From: Henckelia pumila
Taxonomy: Eukaryota > Streptophyta > Magnoliopsida > Lamiales > Gesneriaceae
Reading direction: 5' to 3'
NCBI RefSeq assembly: GCF_033568475.1
Contig: NC_133121.1
Location: 3,286,001 to 3,350,000 of the forward strand
Length of the DNA stretch: 64,000 nucleotides
In this document: positions 22,477 through 40,187 of the stretch, one piece after another
Layout of the letters: every line of letters begins with the position of its first letter
How positions within the stretch are numbered: position 1 is the stretch's first letter
Position numbers and translations under genes: made by a program
The notes under the pieces: generated by a model
What the model saw: the letters and a program-made list of their open reading frames with translations, nothing else
What the model was told of the DNA's origin: nothing
Databases searched by the model: none

Positions 22477-23612
22477 TTAAGGATGGTATGGAGGTAGTGG
22501 TGGGAAATGGCCGAATTTGGGGTGGTGGAAGTACTTTGGAGGAAATTTGATCTTGGGCAATGGCGGAAGCTTGGGGATCAGTGGTGGGCATGGCTTCTTA
22601 TATACCGGCGGCTTGTAAACTGGTGGTTTTGGCTTGTATACGGGGACCGGTGGCTTGTAAACTGGAACCGGCGGCTTGTAAACTGGTGGCTTTGGCTTGT
22701 AGACCGGAACCGGTGGCTTGTAAACTGGTGGTTTTGGCTTGTAGACGGGGACCGGTGGCTTGTAAACTGGTGGTTTTGGCTTGTAGACGGGGACAGGTGG
22801 CTTGTAGACTGGTGGTTTTGGCTTGTAAACTGGTGGTTTTGGTTTATAGACGGGAACCGGCGGTTTGTAGACGGGGACAGGCGGCTTATACACCGGAACC
22901 GGTGGCTTGTAGACGGGAGCCGGTGGTTTGTAGAGGGGAACTGGGGGCGGAAGAGGCTTGACGACAGGTGGGTAAAGTGGCTTATGCTTGTAGATGGGCG
23001 GAAAGGGAGGGAAAGGCGGCCAAGAAGGGAAGCTGATCTTCTTCCACGGATGCTTGAAGAAAGGCCAAAAGGTTTTGGAAGCACACAATGCAGTGGAGAA
23101 TTGCAGATTTTGGCTCGGCCCGAAGGTTCGGACACCATTCGTTTGGGATTTCAACAAAATCTTGGTGGATTCGACGCCATTGTGGGCTGCGCAGGGGACG
23201 GCGGCGGCGCTGTGGAGCTGCACGTAGCAGTTTTGTTGAGGTTGTTGCGAGAGGGAGATCTTGAATTTTCCATGTTTGTCGAGCTTGGTATCTCCCATTC
23301 TTTTTGTTTCCCCACTTTTGAGCTTACAATCAACGCTCGCAATGAGACCTACATATATACATGTACACATACATACATCAACGCTTGTAAATATATATAT
23401 ATATATATGTTAATTTGATGTGGCCAAAATTAATTACCTGAAAATGCTTGACTGCTTTTAATGTTGTACTCCTTGCAATCAGCACACTCTGCTGCCCCGA
23501 CAACCTCGAACAATGTCTTATCATCGGCATGATCAGCACTGCAAAGCCCCAATAAAGACACCAAGAGAATGCCCCAAAGGGCTGTCTGACAAAGGGAATA
23601 TTGAACCCTCAT
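22477..23612 (-). CDS. PRP4: Proline-rich cell-wall protein with Ole e 1 domain (PRP2/PRP4-like)
   Basis: Two exons (23438-23612 and 22477-23348) encode 348 aa. Residues 1 to about 26 are a signal peptide (core WGILLVSLLGLC). Residues about 30-150 form a Pollen Ole e 1-type domain with several Cys, including LIASVDCKL and CYVQLHSAAAVPC. Residues about 185-300 are a repeat of YKPPVPV and YKPKPPV units, about sixteen PVYK cores in all. The tail has KKPCPPLIPKLPPLP and FHHPKFGHFPPLPP, a close match to the Arabidopsis PRP2/PRP4 ending as I recall it. Such proteins are secreted, hydroxylated and cross-linked in the wall through Tyr and Lys. The repeat is highly self-similar in DNA, so unit number may vary between individuals. 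A TATA box lies about 160 bp upstream. Confidence 0.93.
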
Positions 23613-23769
23613 GATTATTTTAAAACTTATAATAATTAAATCTTCTGATGATCAAGAAACCCCACCAAAACTACTTGAAAAGGTCGAAAGACAGACAAGA
23701 ATCAGATCAAGGGCATGCAGTAGCCCGAAGTGAATATTGTTGAGTGATTGCGGGAGTCGAAGCAGTTCG

Positions 23770-23776
23770 TTATATA
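23770..23776 (-). promoter_or_regulatory. TATA box of the proline-rich gene
   Basis: TATATAA on the minus strand, about 160 bp upstream of the start codon, in a plausible position for a transcript starting near 23740. Confidence 0.55.
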
Positions 23777-23849
23777 GAATGGCACACCGACGGAAAATTA
23801 ATGTGGGCACATGTGATTGGGCCCCATCGATGGCGACATGCATGCGCAG

Positions 23850-26800
23850 CTTAGCTAGCTAGCTAGCAATGTGGTCATGAATTTTCCTTTCATTGAATGA
23901 ACTACAACTGCATCATTTTCTTTTCCATCCGCAAACCTACTCGCTCACTCTCATTAAGAGAGTTGATCGAATACAATGTGTTTGATATTTGATATTTGAA
24001 TCATGAATTCTACATAATATACAAGATGTTGGTGATCTAGACTCTAGATGGTGATTAATTTGGATTTAGCCGTATTTGTATTTGATCTTGCTAGGCGCTA
24101 GCGTTTGCAAGAACTTAGTTTTTCCCACCTTCGTCTACATATACATATATAATTATACCAAAAAAAAATTTCAAATGTCCAACTCGTCTCCGATCACTAA
24201 AATCCAGTACCGTGTTTTAATTATGCCAAAAATAAAAAAAAAACAACATGGTCGGGAATGAGGTTGGGAAATATGAAAAGTCTTCATTATACCAAATATT
24301 ATTTTGTTAATTAGTTAAAAGTATGGAATCACTTAAAAAAAGCTCTTGCACCACCATCTTCCGACCCCAAATTAAATGATATTTTTTTATTACAGTCATT
24401 CAAAAATTTGGAGAAATCTAGAATTCGAAGTATATATATATATATATAATTTTGATAACGCACATTGGTGAGCAGGATTTTCATGAGCGATTGGGTTTTA
24501 GTGATTTCTGAGGGAAAAAAATGAAACACTAAAACCCACACGAAAATCCTATAACACTAGGGTGCATGCGTAATATCAAAATTGTATATATATCTATATA
24601 TATAATTAGTTTGTTCATTTTGACAGATATTAAATTTGAATATGCTTCGAGCATTAAATTAGTACTGTGATTATACTTCAGTGTCTCAACCGTTAATTAA
24701 GGATTAAGAAGCATGTGCTTTCATTAATTTGCGGAGCTGGAATATATATATATATATAATAAGAAAATTTAATCTTAATCTTTAATCTTTATGATGGTAT
24801 GCATATGCGCCACTAAATCGTATAATTAATTTGGTCCTGTGCATGCATGGCATAATTTTCAATCGTTTAATTTTTCTATAAAAATCTTATAAAATAAATG
24901 TATTTCTGCATAGTTGTTTTATTTGAACTGTAAAGTAAATATATATTATATATTAGAATACTTTCTTTTTTTTTTTTTGCTGTTTGAGTTCCTAAATCAT
25001 TAATAAAATTTATGTTTTTTTTTTCTCATGTTGATATATATGCTTCTTTTCTATCATGTGATTGATATAATAATTTGGGTAGGCCTTTCTCTAAGGAGGC
25101 CTCCTATATTTGTGAAGCCTATTTTATTAAAGTATATTAGTTTTTTCTTTTCTTTTCTTTTCTTTTGGAATACCTCGAATTAATGAGGTCTCGCTATACA
25201 TGTCTCTTGCACATAAATAGTGTGATAGGTTTCTAGGTCCCAATTGTTCTACTTATCACTATATGTTATAATTAAGTATATGTAAATTACTTAGGGAAAA
25301 GATTTTTTGCCATTATAATCAGAATTTTGATTGGACCTAATTGGGTTTCAAGCGGGTCACTTGTATTTATCTCGCATACAAAAGTACCGTTTGGTTTGGG
25401 TGATAGAATAAATAGTACCTGGATAAGTAATGTAATGTAATAAAAAATAAATAAAAAATGTTAGTTAATATAATATTTGATTTGACTGATAGATTATGGT
25501 TTTTTTGATTTGATTAATTAAATTTTATATAAAAATGATAAATTACCCTTTTGTCTTTTTAATAATAAATAAAATATGAATAATATTATTTATAAAAGGT
25601 AATATATTAATTTAAATTCGATGATTGGATTGATACGAAATAAATAATTAATGATTTGATTGATACATAATAAATAATTAATAGATGGATAAATAATATG
25701 ACGAGAATAACGCGAGATTGGACAGATCAAGAGAATTAGAAAATGTATTTATGTACATTAATTGCAAATCTAATTTTTTGGTGGGAAATATATATGTGGA
25801 TGACTTTTCTCACTAAATCAGATCAAGACGTTAAAATAATTTATTTCCAATCTCGAATTTGATTCTTATACGCCATAATGAATTTGGTTAGGCAGTTGAA
25901 TATTAAAGTATTGGAAACCAATAATTTTTTTATTTATATTATAAAAAATAATGTAATTTTGCTGTATTATTGATGTGATTTGTGGGCTATTCTTTACATT
26001 AATTTCACCTCGAAATATCGGGGGTCACGTCTAAAGTCCCAAATGTGCATCATAAGTCATACAAGTGGGGCACACGTACCAGAAAAATCTTCTCCCTTTT
26101 TCCAAATAAAATCATATCGATTGTTAAATGTTTCCGACGGTCACAATTTTCCCACATAAATTATTAAATTACAAATAAAAAAAAATGCAATTCCAATTTC
26201 AATTATTAACTAAATCACTTTGCAATAAAGGAGAACTAAACATATGCACACACACGACAAAACACACACAATCTATATCCCACTAGATAAAGGATCGATT
26301 ATTGCGAACTTCTTACATCATGGTGTTTTATCTTATAATAATCTAAAATTATTATCCAGAGTCTTCTTCAAATTTTTTAAAAAATCATTTGGATATTAAA
26401 TTCGTCCCCGACAAAAATATATGGCGCATCTAAAAGATTTTGCTTCTCGGTGCAAGAATACAATAAGAGGTGAAAGAACGAAGACCCATTGTTCTAACTA
26501 CACAAAGATAAATGAACTTTGCTCGTATTTACAATTAAAAAATGACATTTCGACATAAAAATAATAATACTATTTCACGAGTCATTCAAATACAGATGCT
26601 AACAAGATTGACCAATAAGACATTGTGTTATAAAAAAATATTGAGTTTCACACTCATCAATGATCATCAAGCACCACTAGATCTCATTTCATAATTTTTT
26701 TGATATTCTCGGGCAATTCCTTGTCCATATATATTCTCTCAGAAATTAGTATTTATTATGGTATATATTGCATACACGAACACACACTAATTCCTCACAA

Positions 26801-27000
26801 AATATCCAATTCATATTCATCCAAAGTGAGGGCCATCTGAATATAGTTGATTAAAACATGCATGAATAGAGACAAGTCTCGCGTTCCACAAAAATGTCGC
26901 CTCAGTATTTTCTCTTGTCAACTCGTTTCAAGTCACCTCTAAGAAAAAAAGAACATATCGTGCTACAGTAATGAGGCAATCGAAAATCCGATAATTTAAA
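23850..27000. other. Intergenic stretch of about 3 kb
   Basis: AT-rich, with (TA)n runs, a CTTTT run near 25145-25165 and a fold-back repeat at 24431-24602. A 30-bp unit (TTTGATTGATAC...) is repeated in tandem near 25640-25700. No gene with known similarity or plausible splicing was found. Confidence 0.6.
24431..24602. repeat. Fold-back repeat between (TA)n runs
   Basis: The arms share ATTTTGATA, an ACGCA block, AGGATTTTC and GGGTTTTAGTG in inverted order around a centre near 24515. Both ends are TA repeats, which hides any target duplication. Probably a small MITE. Confidence 0.5.
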
Positions 27001-27115
27001 AACAGACTTACTACTCCTTCATCTTCCTCGAGTATTTGAATTCCTATGCTCCCTCAAAGAATCTTCGCTCATTGCGCTGATTCTTCTTTACAGTGTGCTC
27101 TTCGAGGATGAGCAT

Positions 27116-30100
27116 CTACTTCTTCTTCTTTGTTTTGTTGGCCTGAGACCGTGTGTATGCAGTTCCCTGTATATAAAAAGTAGTAAATGGTCGGATACCA
27201 TTTTCCAAACGAATCGAGCTTATGGGAGGTGATCAGGACAGTAGCATTCGTAACAAGTTTGATGGGGACCCAAAGCCACCTTAATGAAATGGCTGCTGCA
27301 GGGGATTGTAGTTGCAGAATTCAAGATTGTGACCTTCTACTGTGATGTTAAGTTATAAACTACAATTCTAAAAAGATCGAGCTCATGATTGTTTGGTTCA
27401 ACGATTAATATTTACCCATCACCATTGATGATTGCACTTTTTGACGGGTCTGTGTCGAAGTAAAGTCATAGGATAAAAGATATCAGGGATGTATAAATTT
27501 TTCCTGACGAAAAATAAATGACCGGAGATATGAATAAATAAAAAATAAAAAATAAAAAAAAAGAAGGAATAAATTTGGAGAAAGTGCGCTGTGCTACACA
27601 CCTGCAACCATTCATCCATTGAGACGTCTGTTGTCTTAGTTCCAACTTCCACCTTTGGTGCCTTCTTGGATTTCTAATTAATAACATACATAGAACAAAT
27701 GTAAGCATCCGATTCAAAACGAGAAAAAAGTGCCCATCTATGATGGAAACTACTAAATTTAAAGATGGAAGCAAACTAATTTACTTCTATAAACAATCAA
27801 GAGCCTCAACAGCATCATTTAAAGGCAGAAAATTAAATTTGAAAGTGGTTAAGAAGCTTGATGGGGGAGGGTGTGATGGGCAAAGGGATCTGTAAGCCAC
27901 CCAGTGTGAAATTAGTTGGCTCTGCGTTTGATAAATGAAATGAGATGACGGGTATATATTACACAAAACATGTGCATTTGATAAATGAGGTTGAATTTAA
28001 AAAGGTAAAATCATAATTTGAACTTTAATTAATCAAGCAAAATGTGGTTTCTACTATAGTTTTGTTATAGTGAGCTTCCTTTAGCAAAACTCAAGGGGCT
28101 TGTTCTAAAGTTGCTTACGTCCTCAAGTAATTTTCTGGTACAAGATATATTCTGTGAAACTGACAGTGAAGAGTTTAAGTGCATATATGGTAATTACCTT
28201 TGAGAATTCTTGTATTTGACTTCGTATCCAAAATCCTAGAAGACAGACAAGGGCTGCCCCAAGGCAAAACAAGAAAACTGACTCAACACCGAGCAGACCA
28301 CCTGGCTCAGTAACTTCAATGGTCCCATTGTAGAAAGTACTCTGGTATGGGTGCTGGTCAATCTCATAAACAATAGATCCCACGAGAACATATGCACCAG
28401 ACTGCAGGACAAAGTCGATTATATTTTGCACTTACAAAATTTCTTCATATTCAATGCTGCTAAAACACTTGGAACAGTAAAATTCAACATGTCTAAAAGT
28501 TACCTGTAAGAACTTGCTAACAGCGTAAACGTAAGGGAAAGTTGCGTGAGCTGATGGAGGAACCGTGGCATTGTTAAAAGCCTAGTGGATAAAAAAAAGC
28601 ATGAGTGGCAAAATCCCAAATCATACTGGTCTGAAAGTGTTACTGACAGATAAGTGTGCAATTTTTATCCCAGACAGAAGATAGGTGCCGAATCCAACAA
28701 AGTTATCATCTAAGAGGTCTAACCAAGTATCAGTACTATATACTCCTTGCATTGGAGAGGAACCATAAAGACCTCACTTATGATTCACTGACACAGGAAG
28801 AAAAACGAAAGAATAAGGTATTAGAGAGAAGGTGTATGCCCAACATGTATGCACTCAGAAAACTAAGTAAACAATCTTGATCAAGAATCATCAACAACAA
28901 TGTGTGAATTTTTCTTGCTCTGTTATTACAATCTTAAAGATCTGCTAAACCTGAACGTAAAGAATGCTAAGGTTGTATGTCAACCTCATAACGAGAAGCA
29001 CGACACTTGATTGGGTTGAATAACCAACCATCTTGTTACGCAAGTCAAAAGTCACCCGTATGGTTTAATAAGCATCTCCAGGCACAAAAATTCACTGGCA
29101 CTAAAATTCCAATTACTAATGCACGGAGTACAGAAGAATCCCATAAATATGCTTAAAAACCTGCCGAGGTTCACCAAGGACGAAATGGTTTCTATTTATT
29201 AAGCATTTTTCCTAGTAAGATTAAAAACTGATTGCAGGAAGCAAGGAATTTAATAAATGCAACATGGCTTATTAAAACTGTAAAATTCACTTTAAAAATA
29301 TGAGGTCACATAAAATTGTTCAACAAATTCAGGCATAACAAGGAAAATTGGTTTCCAAACAAATACAACACACAAGCAAGGTGTTACATTCACAAATTAA
29401 GAACTGAAATTATATCGCAACTAGAATGAAAAGGCCTGCCACAGATGATCCCTGCGTACAATAACCATAGCTAATTGCTGGTATTCCTCCAGCCAAAGCT
29501 AGTGCAACTCACAAAATGAAAATAACCTAATGCATAACGCCCTCGCTTCACATTCTTATTTGCTTCTTCTTTCTAGAGGCTTCTAAGGCCTATTTAATCT
29601 TGGACCTATTTGGATCTAGGCCCAATCATAATTGGGTCCATAACAGTACCCAAATTAAGAACTGCAATTTTATTGCAACTACAATGAAAAATGCTTCCAA
29701 GAGATGTACTCTGTTAAGAAACCCTATCTAATTGCTAGTATTTCCCTAGCCTAAGCTAGTCACACACACATACAAGGAAAATAACCAAATGAATAACAAT
29801 TTACTCTTGCGCCCACTACTCAGAACTCGAGGATCATCAATTCTCATCCAATTTTAAAAATCAAGTTTGTTCAAGATTACTACTGTCACCAATACAAAAA
29901 CTTATTTCAAAATATCTTACTAATTGAATAAAAAAACTTCCAAATGGCAAAACACCCCACATCAAAGGAAAAATAAAAACTCAACACTGCATAAAAATTC
30001 CCCTTTCAGAAAAATCTAGTAGAAAAGTATAATACATCGCAGAAAAAATAAGCAAGATACCTGTGCAGTAAGATTTTGCAACAAGTAGCTTGGATCGTAT

Positions 30101-31473
30101 GCGGGGTGAACACTGGCGTGGATCGCAATAATGCTAATACTTGAATCCCCTGCTATCACCATCCAAAATGTGACAAACAAATTAAGCCATTCATGACTTT
30201 TCAGCATAAAGTACCAAAGAATCAGGAATGGGTTTATAAGTCATTTTGCCATTTTCCACGCTGTGAAAGACAATCTTAGAAACAAATCAACAAGAAGCTA
30301 TAGCTATGTGATGTCAAAATTAAAAACAACTCCAGACGAAAGAAATAAAACATTTATGTTTCAATGTTTCAACCATACACAATTGCACAAAGAATTACCT
30401 TCATTTTTCATTCCAACTAAGAGTTCACTTTCCTCCCCAGCTGCAACCACTGAAAAATGAGAGAAGATAACTCGATATGTGCGTAATTATAAGATGGGTG
30501 CAAAGGTTTCATTGTATCTCATAGAATAACAGGAACGCTAATTAACACGGAGAGGACCATTCTCAAACAACAAACACTAACATTTAGAGGGGTTTTTTGG
30601 GAAAACACAAACTGTTTCCACGCCTGGGGCTGGACCAAAATTCCCAACACCAAAGTCCTGGGCATCTTCACCAATAATCCCAATATCTCCGTCCTCAGCT
30701 GAATCAACAACTTCTGCATCAGGGTCGGGCTCACACCTTGCAACTACCAAGCAGTAAATGTATCAATGAGAAAACAAATTTCTGGTGAGCAATAGCAAGT
30801 TTAAAGGGGGATGTTCTCCTACTAAATGCAATATAACTTGAAGAAAGCTAACCCCTTCGTGACAGTGGTTTCGTCAGAAACTAAAAATAAAATTAAAATC
30901 TCTTTAACTTGGGACACAAGCTCAAGAAACTTATCGAAAGGACATGATACTCCCTTAAAAGTGACAAACTCCTGGAAATTAAAGTAGCCAATCACGAGAA
31001 AACCTCATCGTGCGCAAAACAATGCTTCAACAACACTACAGAGTTGATCCGCAACAGATATTCAAGCAAACCCACAAAATCGAATAATAAATGAGGGGGA
31101 AAAAAACCACCAACGATTATATGTCTGAATAGAAATTAATAAACAGAAGTCAGGCTAAAATTAATCAAGGCATAGTCGAAAGGAGTATAAAAGACGGCTC
31201 CAAGACAAAATAGAATCTCGATCTGATCTAATTCTACTCACTGCAGATCCTAACAAAAGCCGAAAAACAAAAAACTCGGCATAAAGATAAAATCTTTTTA
31301 CATGCATGTCATCGAGACGGTCAAATATAACAGCCCAAACCAATTCCGAATGAAACAGAAGGGAAAAAATAGTCTTTACAAAGTGAAACGGATCTGTATC
31401 CAAAATGCTTACCTTGTAAAATTGAAGGCGAGATGATAAGTAGGCAGAGAATCAGAAAAACCCTAATTGTCAT
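27116..31473 (-). CDS. SSR1: Translocon-associated protein subunit alpha (TRAP-alpha/SSR1)
   Basis: Eight exons (31413-31473, 30582-30743, 30399-30449, 30061-30149, 28504-28581, 28198-28401, 27602-27673, 27116-27166) encode 255 aa. Residues 1 to about 21 are a signal peptide. An acidic lumenal stretch follows (DPDAEVVDSAEDGD), then the TRAP-alpha fold with VYEIDQHPYQSTFYNGT and N-glycosylation sites (NLT, NAT, NGT). A membrane helix follows at about residues 182-205 (SVFLFCLGAALVCLLGF). The cytosolic tail contains VSMDEWLQGTAY and ends KTKKKK. The protein is part of the ER translocon complex that helps secretory proteins enter the Sec61 channel. Intron 4 is 1479 bp and holds repeats. A diverged copy of the promoter and exon 1 occurs at 56795-57420. 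The neighbour TPI is transcribed divergently. Confidence 0.96.
29393..29805. repeat. Direct repeat inside TRAP-alpha intron 4
   Basis: Two related segments of about 150 bp in the same orientation (about 29393-29545 and 29652-29805). They share AAATTAAGAACTG, GCAACTA, CTAATTGCT and GAAAATAACC blocks, separated by about 105 bp. No coding frame. Origin unclear. Confidence 0.6.
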
Positions 31474-31599
31474 TTTCCCTCGATTGCTTATCCCACGGAG
31501 ATAAAACGAGGAGACTTCGCCTGCTGATGGGCCGCGCACGTATGTGCAGTGAGTAGAGGGGGGACTCTCTCTTTAAGGCGTGGACTAAAGATCGAGGTC

Positions 31600-33290
31600 A
31601 AAATAGAGATACCCTTTTTTGTCGGGATCAATCCGTAATTTACGAAATTATATGGGCCCAACTATAATTTTTCTAAACGGGTGGGGGGCGGAATACGAAT
31701 ATTCAAGGAAACGTGGTGTAAAGTTTATGTGCCATTCGTGGCAGATGTCAACTATTGATTGGCTGCATGAGATTTCCCAACACATACGAGTCATACCTGA
31801 ATGTTGTTTCGAAAACAAGAAGCCCAATAACCAAGCCCATCAAATTATAAAACGATGGCCCGTTCATTAATTATTAATTGGGAAAATAAACATTATTTAA
31901 ATGGTTAATTTATTTTAGTAATTAAAGTCAATTAATGCATTGTTAAAAAAAATTGGTAAATAGCGAAGACATGTATAAATAAGTTTAATATTTAATCTAC
32001 GGCAACTTGAATTTCGAGATTATTTGAATGTAGATGCTATCTTTTCTTATCCATTGGCAATTGCTAAGGAAATAAAGCAATAGAAGATAGTAGAAAATTT
32101 TTGTAAAAAAAAAAATGAAATTTTCGAGATAAATGTTGAATTGAATTGACGAATGGGATGGATAAGTATTCATAAATGTTGGTAATTAATATATGCAATC
32201 AATTGTGGAGCTTTGGCTGTTCGACTTTGTGTTTAGTTTACACACATCCATTTGGTGAATGCATAATAAATAGAGTATGATTTTTGAATTTATTTTAATG
32301 ACGTAAAAATCTGCCGTCACTATTTTTCAGCTGAAACAAAGTAAATCATCGTGCTAACATGATAATATGCAAACTATGTTACTAAAATAAACCACATTGA
32401 ACAAATCTTTTGCTATACAATACTCTCACCCAAAATATATTGGAAAAATTAGGACGAACTCCTGACCATTTTATTAAATAGATGATAATGTTAATAATGA
32501 AATATCTTGTGTTGGTTTATCAACAAACCATTCCCAACAAGAGTTATAAGCCCGTCATAATATTCAAAAGAGTATTTATATACCTTAAAAAGATATTGCA
32601 AAATAAAATTTGAGTAGTTATTTTGTGAGATAATTTTATGGATCTATAAATTCGTAAGACATATTGATCCGATCTATTTATTCAGTAAAAAATAATATTT
32701 TTAAAATAAATTTTATAAATTTTTTTATAAATCGGATCGGTTCGAAAAAAAATCTCACAAAGTTACTCTGCAAAACAATTTCGTTAATTTTTTAAAAAAA
32801 AATTATTTCTATATGGTTCAAATATCAATTGATATGAAATTATAATCATACATCAGATAGATTAATCGGATACTCTTGCTACAACAAAGAAGTCCATCAA
32901 AACATGTCACCTAACCGGCTAACTCAACCAAATAATCATACGTTTCTTTTTGCTCAATCTTTCTGTCCATTTTCTTCTATTCCTTTCTTGTTCTTAGAAA
33001 AATCCATATATGAATGGTTTGAACTAAAATAATTATTGAAATTTGGTTGGATTTAATGTTGCATATAATAATACGAAATTAATTAAAAATACTACATTAC
33101 TTGGATAACATTCAAAATGATACTATTATTATATTTTCGAGATAAAACAATAATTATTGGAAATGATAGAGAAACAATGGCCAACATTGACAAACACGCC
33201 CCCAAGGCAGTGGCTTTCACGCTCCCGTCGCTCGCGTGGTCAGGTGGTAGGTAAGAGCCGATGACTTTTAAGAACGACGCCACACGTTAA
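31600..33290. other. Shared divergent promoter region, TRAP-alpha / TPI
   Basis: About 1.9 kb between two divergent start codons (31473 and 33366). AT-rich. A probable fold-back repeat lies at about 32590-32785. No gene. Confidence 0.5.
32590..32785. repeat. Fold-back repeat
   Basis: TTTTGTGAGAT near 32631 pairs with AATCTCACAAAG near 32750-32762. GATCCGATC and GATCGGTTC blocks are also inverted. Ends are uncertain and no target duplication was identified. Confidence 0.4.
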
Positions 33291-33365
33291 GCAAAAATAT
33301 CATTTCAGAATCTCAAAGCGACAGTGCACTGGCCTAGAAAGCGGCGGAGCTACATCTATCTTCCG

Positions 33366-37576
<4,211 letters not shown>

Positions 37577-37639
37577 TGTTTGAATAGTCACAAAAGCTTA
37601 GAGAATTGCTTTAATCAAAGCTCATCTTTCGGACAACTT

Positions 37640-40030
37640 CACCAGACCGTCCCTTCATTTGCTTCAATTGTTCGAATAACATCATTTCTGATGAAACCGG
37701 TAGAGTTTTCCGGAACATCGTTTCCTTGAAGAGAATCCATCGAGATTGCGGTGAGCCCTTGTACGGATCATATCGCGATGTTGTAACTTATATAAGTATA
37801 CCACACTTCTCCAATATATGACAGATCCAACGTCTTTTAAATGCATCAGTTTTGACATGTAGTGAATCTCTCAAGTTCTTCTATTTGTGATTTTGACATT
37901 TTCTCTGAGACTATTTTTTTTGCTTATTTTGATTTATTTGTTATCCTTTTTACGCTCATTCTGTTGCTGAAATATCCTTCTTTCTAAAGCAAGGTTGGCA
38001 GGAAACGGTCCTTCACAATTTCCTTTTTCTTTTTTCTTTTTTCCCATTTATATATATATATATATATATAATTCATGTACAAATATAAAAAAAAAAAACA
38101 TAATTTGTCTTCCTAAATTTCTCTAATTTTCTTTTCGCCAATACGAAATTTCCGTCTCTATCTCAGTATTCAATATTCAAATATTCGATAAGTGCTTAAA
38201 GGAAGTATTATTATTATGTAAGAAATAAGATGCACGATGTACCGTTCAAAAAAAAAAAGAAGATGCACGATGTATAAAGCTGTAGCACATTCTTTTATAT
38301 GAAAAATGTGGTACATAACGAGCTTGAATTAAATGGTATATAATTAATAATAAGAACATTAATCTCTGTTACATATAACTGGAAACATAACAAATAAAAA
38401 AAGTTTAAATGTAATCTTAGTTTTCCAAGGTGGCTATCACCTTATTCGTAATTAATTAATATTTTTTAAATTTTACGAGTTAAACCCGCTCGATTAATTT
38501 ATAAACCGATGCCTATTAATATATACTATATGCTATGTGAACAATATTCAGACCTAGATCACGAAGTCGAATTTAATAATTTTCTCCATCTCTTTTATTT
38601 AAATGAATGGGCATACATTGTATTTTACATAATATTATTTGTTTTCCTACGTAAAATATATAGTCATTGCGTGTTTACAATAATGGGATTATTAATAATA
38701 AGATATATACTCATGTAATGTTGTATAATAAAATATGAGCTCAGTGATTGGAATAATAATAATAAATAAATAAAAGAAAGACTAATTAATTTAATAATCA
38801 CTTCAACTTTGAAGATTAATTTACATGACTGCAAATTCACGTGGCAATATTTCTCAACGCTCCAAAGTCCAAATTCCTATAATTAGTTGACTTGAAATTA
38901 ATGTTAGGCTTTAGCTCAACTACCTGAAATTAATGTTAGCTCAATTAGCTAGTAGCTACCAAATTCAAAGCAAAATATTTTGATTCTATCAGGCGCTTAC
39001 ATATATATGTAATACTAGTATCTGGACACACACAATATTTACACAATTTTTTTTTTTGAAATTTCGACTTCGTTACGATATTTTATAAAATTCAATACAT
39101 ATGAAACAAAATTTAGTAAGATGATTTTTTAAATTATAAAAATTTAAGCATATTTGTAGAAAAACTAATATTTGCACTCCACCTTTTTATTTTATTACTA
39201 ATAATTTTCAATAATACTTGAGTGACCTTTATATTCAAACCACGCATATTGTTTTTAAAAGGTAACCTTAAGTACAATTAATTCAACATTTTTAAAATTG
39301 ACTTTTGTTTTGGTTACCTGCATATTATATCATCGTGAAATTCCGAAAGTGTTCAAAATTTTTTTTTTCCCATTCTTAAAAAAAATTGATTTTTCCAAAT
39401 AGGTTTTCAAACTTCTTCAATAAATAAGTAAATGCATGTAACACATGCTCCCGAAAAGTATAATAATCTATACTATATTATAAAGTATCAAATAATTAAT
39501 TTTGATGTCTTTGTGTAATATTATACTATCATCTTTTCAAAAATTTTAAAATTATTTAAGTATTTTTAAAATCCATATCTATACCTCTAAATTTTTAAAT
39601 AGTTATATCAGTTTTAACTAAAAAAAGTGTTAAAAAATCATTAATTTGAAAATAACGAAATTATCATGTTTAATAATTACAAGCACTCAACACATACGTA
39701 CAAAAGGCCACTAGTAATAATGAATAATAATACTATCAAAAAAAATTAATTTTTATACTTTCAAGATGTATATAAAAATATTTTTCTTCCCTTTTCAGTT
39801 TTTAAAAAAAACTTATGACATAGTTTTTGTAATTAAAATTATAGCCTCGCAACATAATTTTAAATGTTACAACAACGTTTATAAAGTACGCATAAAAAAA
39901 ATATATAATAGAGTTTTTTTTTTAAAGGAGGTAATTTAATAGAGTTAAAAAAAAAAAAGGAAACAACTCATTTTTATTTATAGTTTTTTCATTTCATTTC
40001 CATAAATTTAATCAAAAAATGTTTTTGGAG
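37640..40030. other. Intergenic stretch, TPI to ERD2-like gene
   Basis: Starts with the TPI 3' UTR. The rest is AT-rich with (TA)n near 38050-38071 and a possible Helitron at 39467-39714. No gene recognised. Confidence 0.55.
39467..39714 (+). mobile_element. Possible small non-autonomous Helitron
   Basis: Starts TCTATACTATATTATAAAG and ends CACTAG followed by T, with A before the first base. This fits the Helitron pattern of TC at the 5' end, CTRR at the 3' end and insertion between A and T. The short hairpin expected just before CTAG is weak, so the call is tentative. Confidence 0.35.
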
Positions 40031-40187
40031 ATATAAATTTCATCCATTTTCAAGAATCCTCTTCCCTTAAAATTCGATTGCCGCATCATACTCGCATTTC
40101 TCCTTCAACCATTTTCCTCTCACCTTCCTCTTCTCATTTCCCTGTTAAAAAACCCAAAGGAAAACGTACGCATACAAGCATATAGGT

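Noticed and set aside
22507-23418. 303-aa open frame on the plus strand opposite the proline-rich gene
   Set aside because: It mirrors the YKPP repeat codons and has no domain. The minus-strand protein has a signal peptide, Ole e 1 domain and correct splicing.
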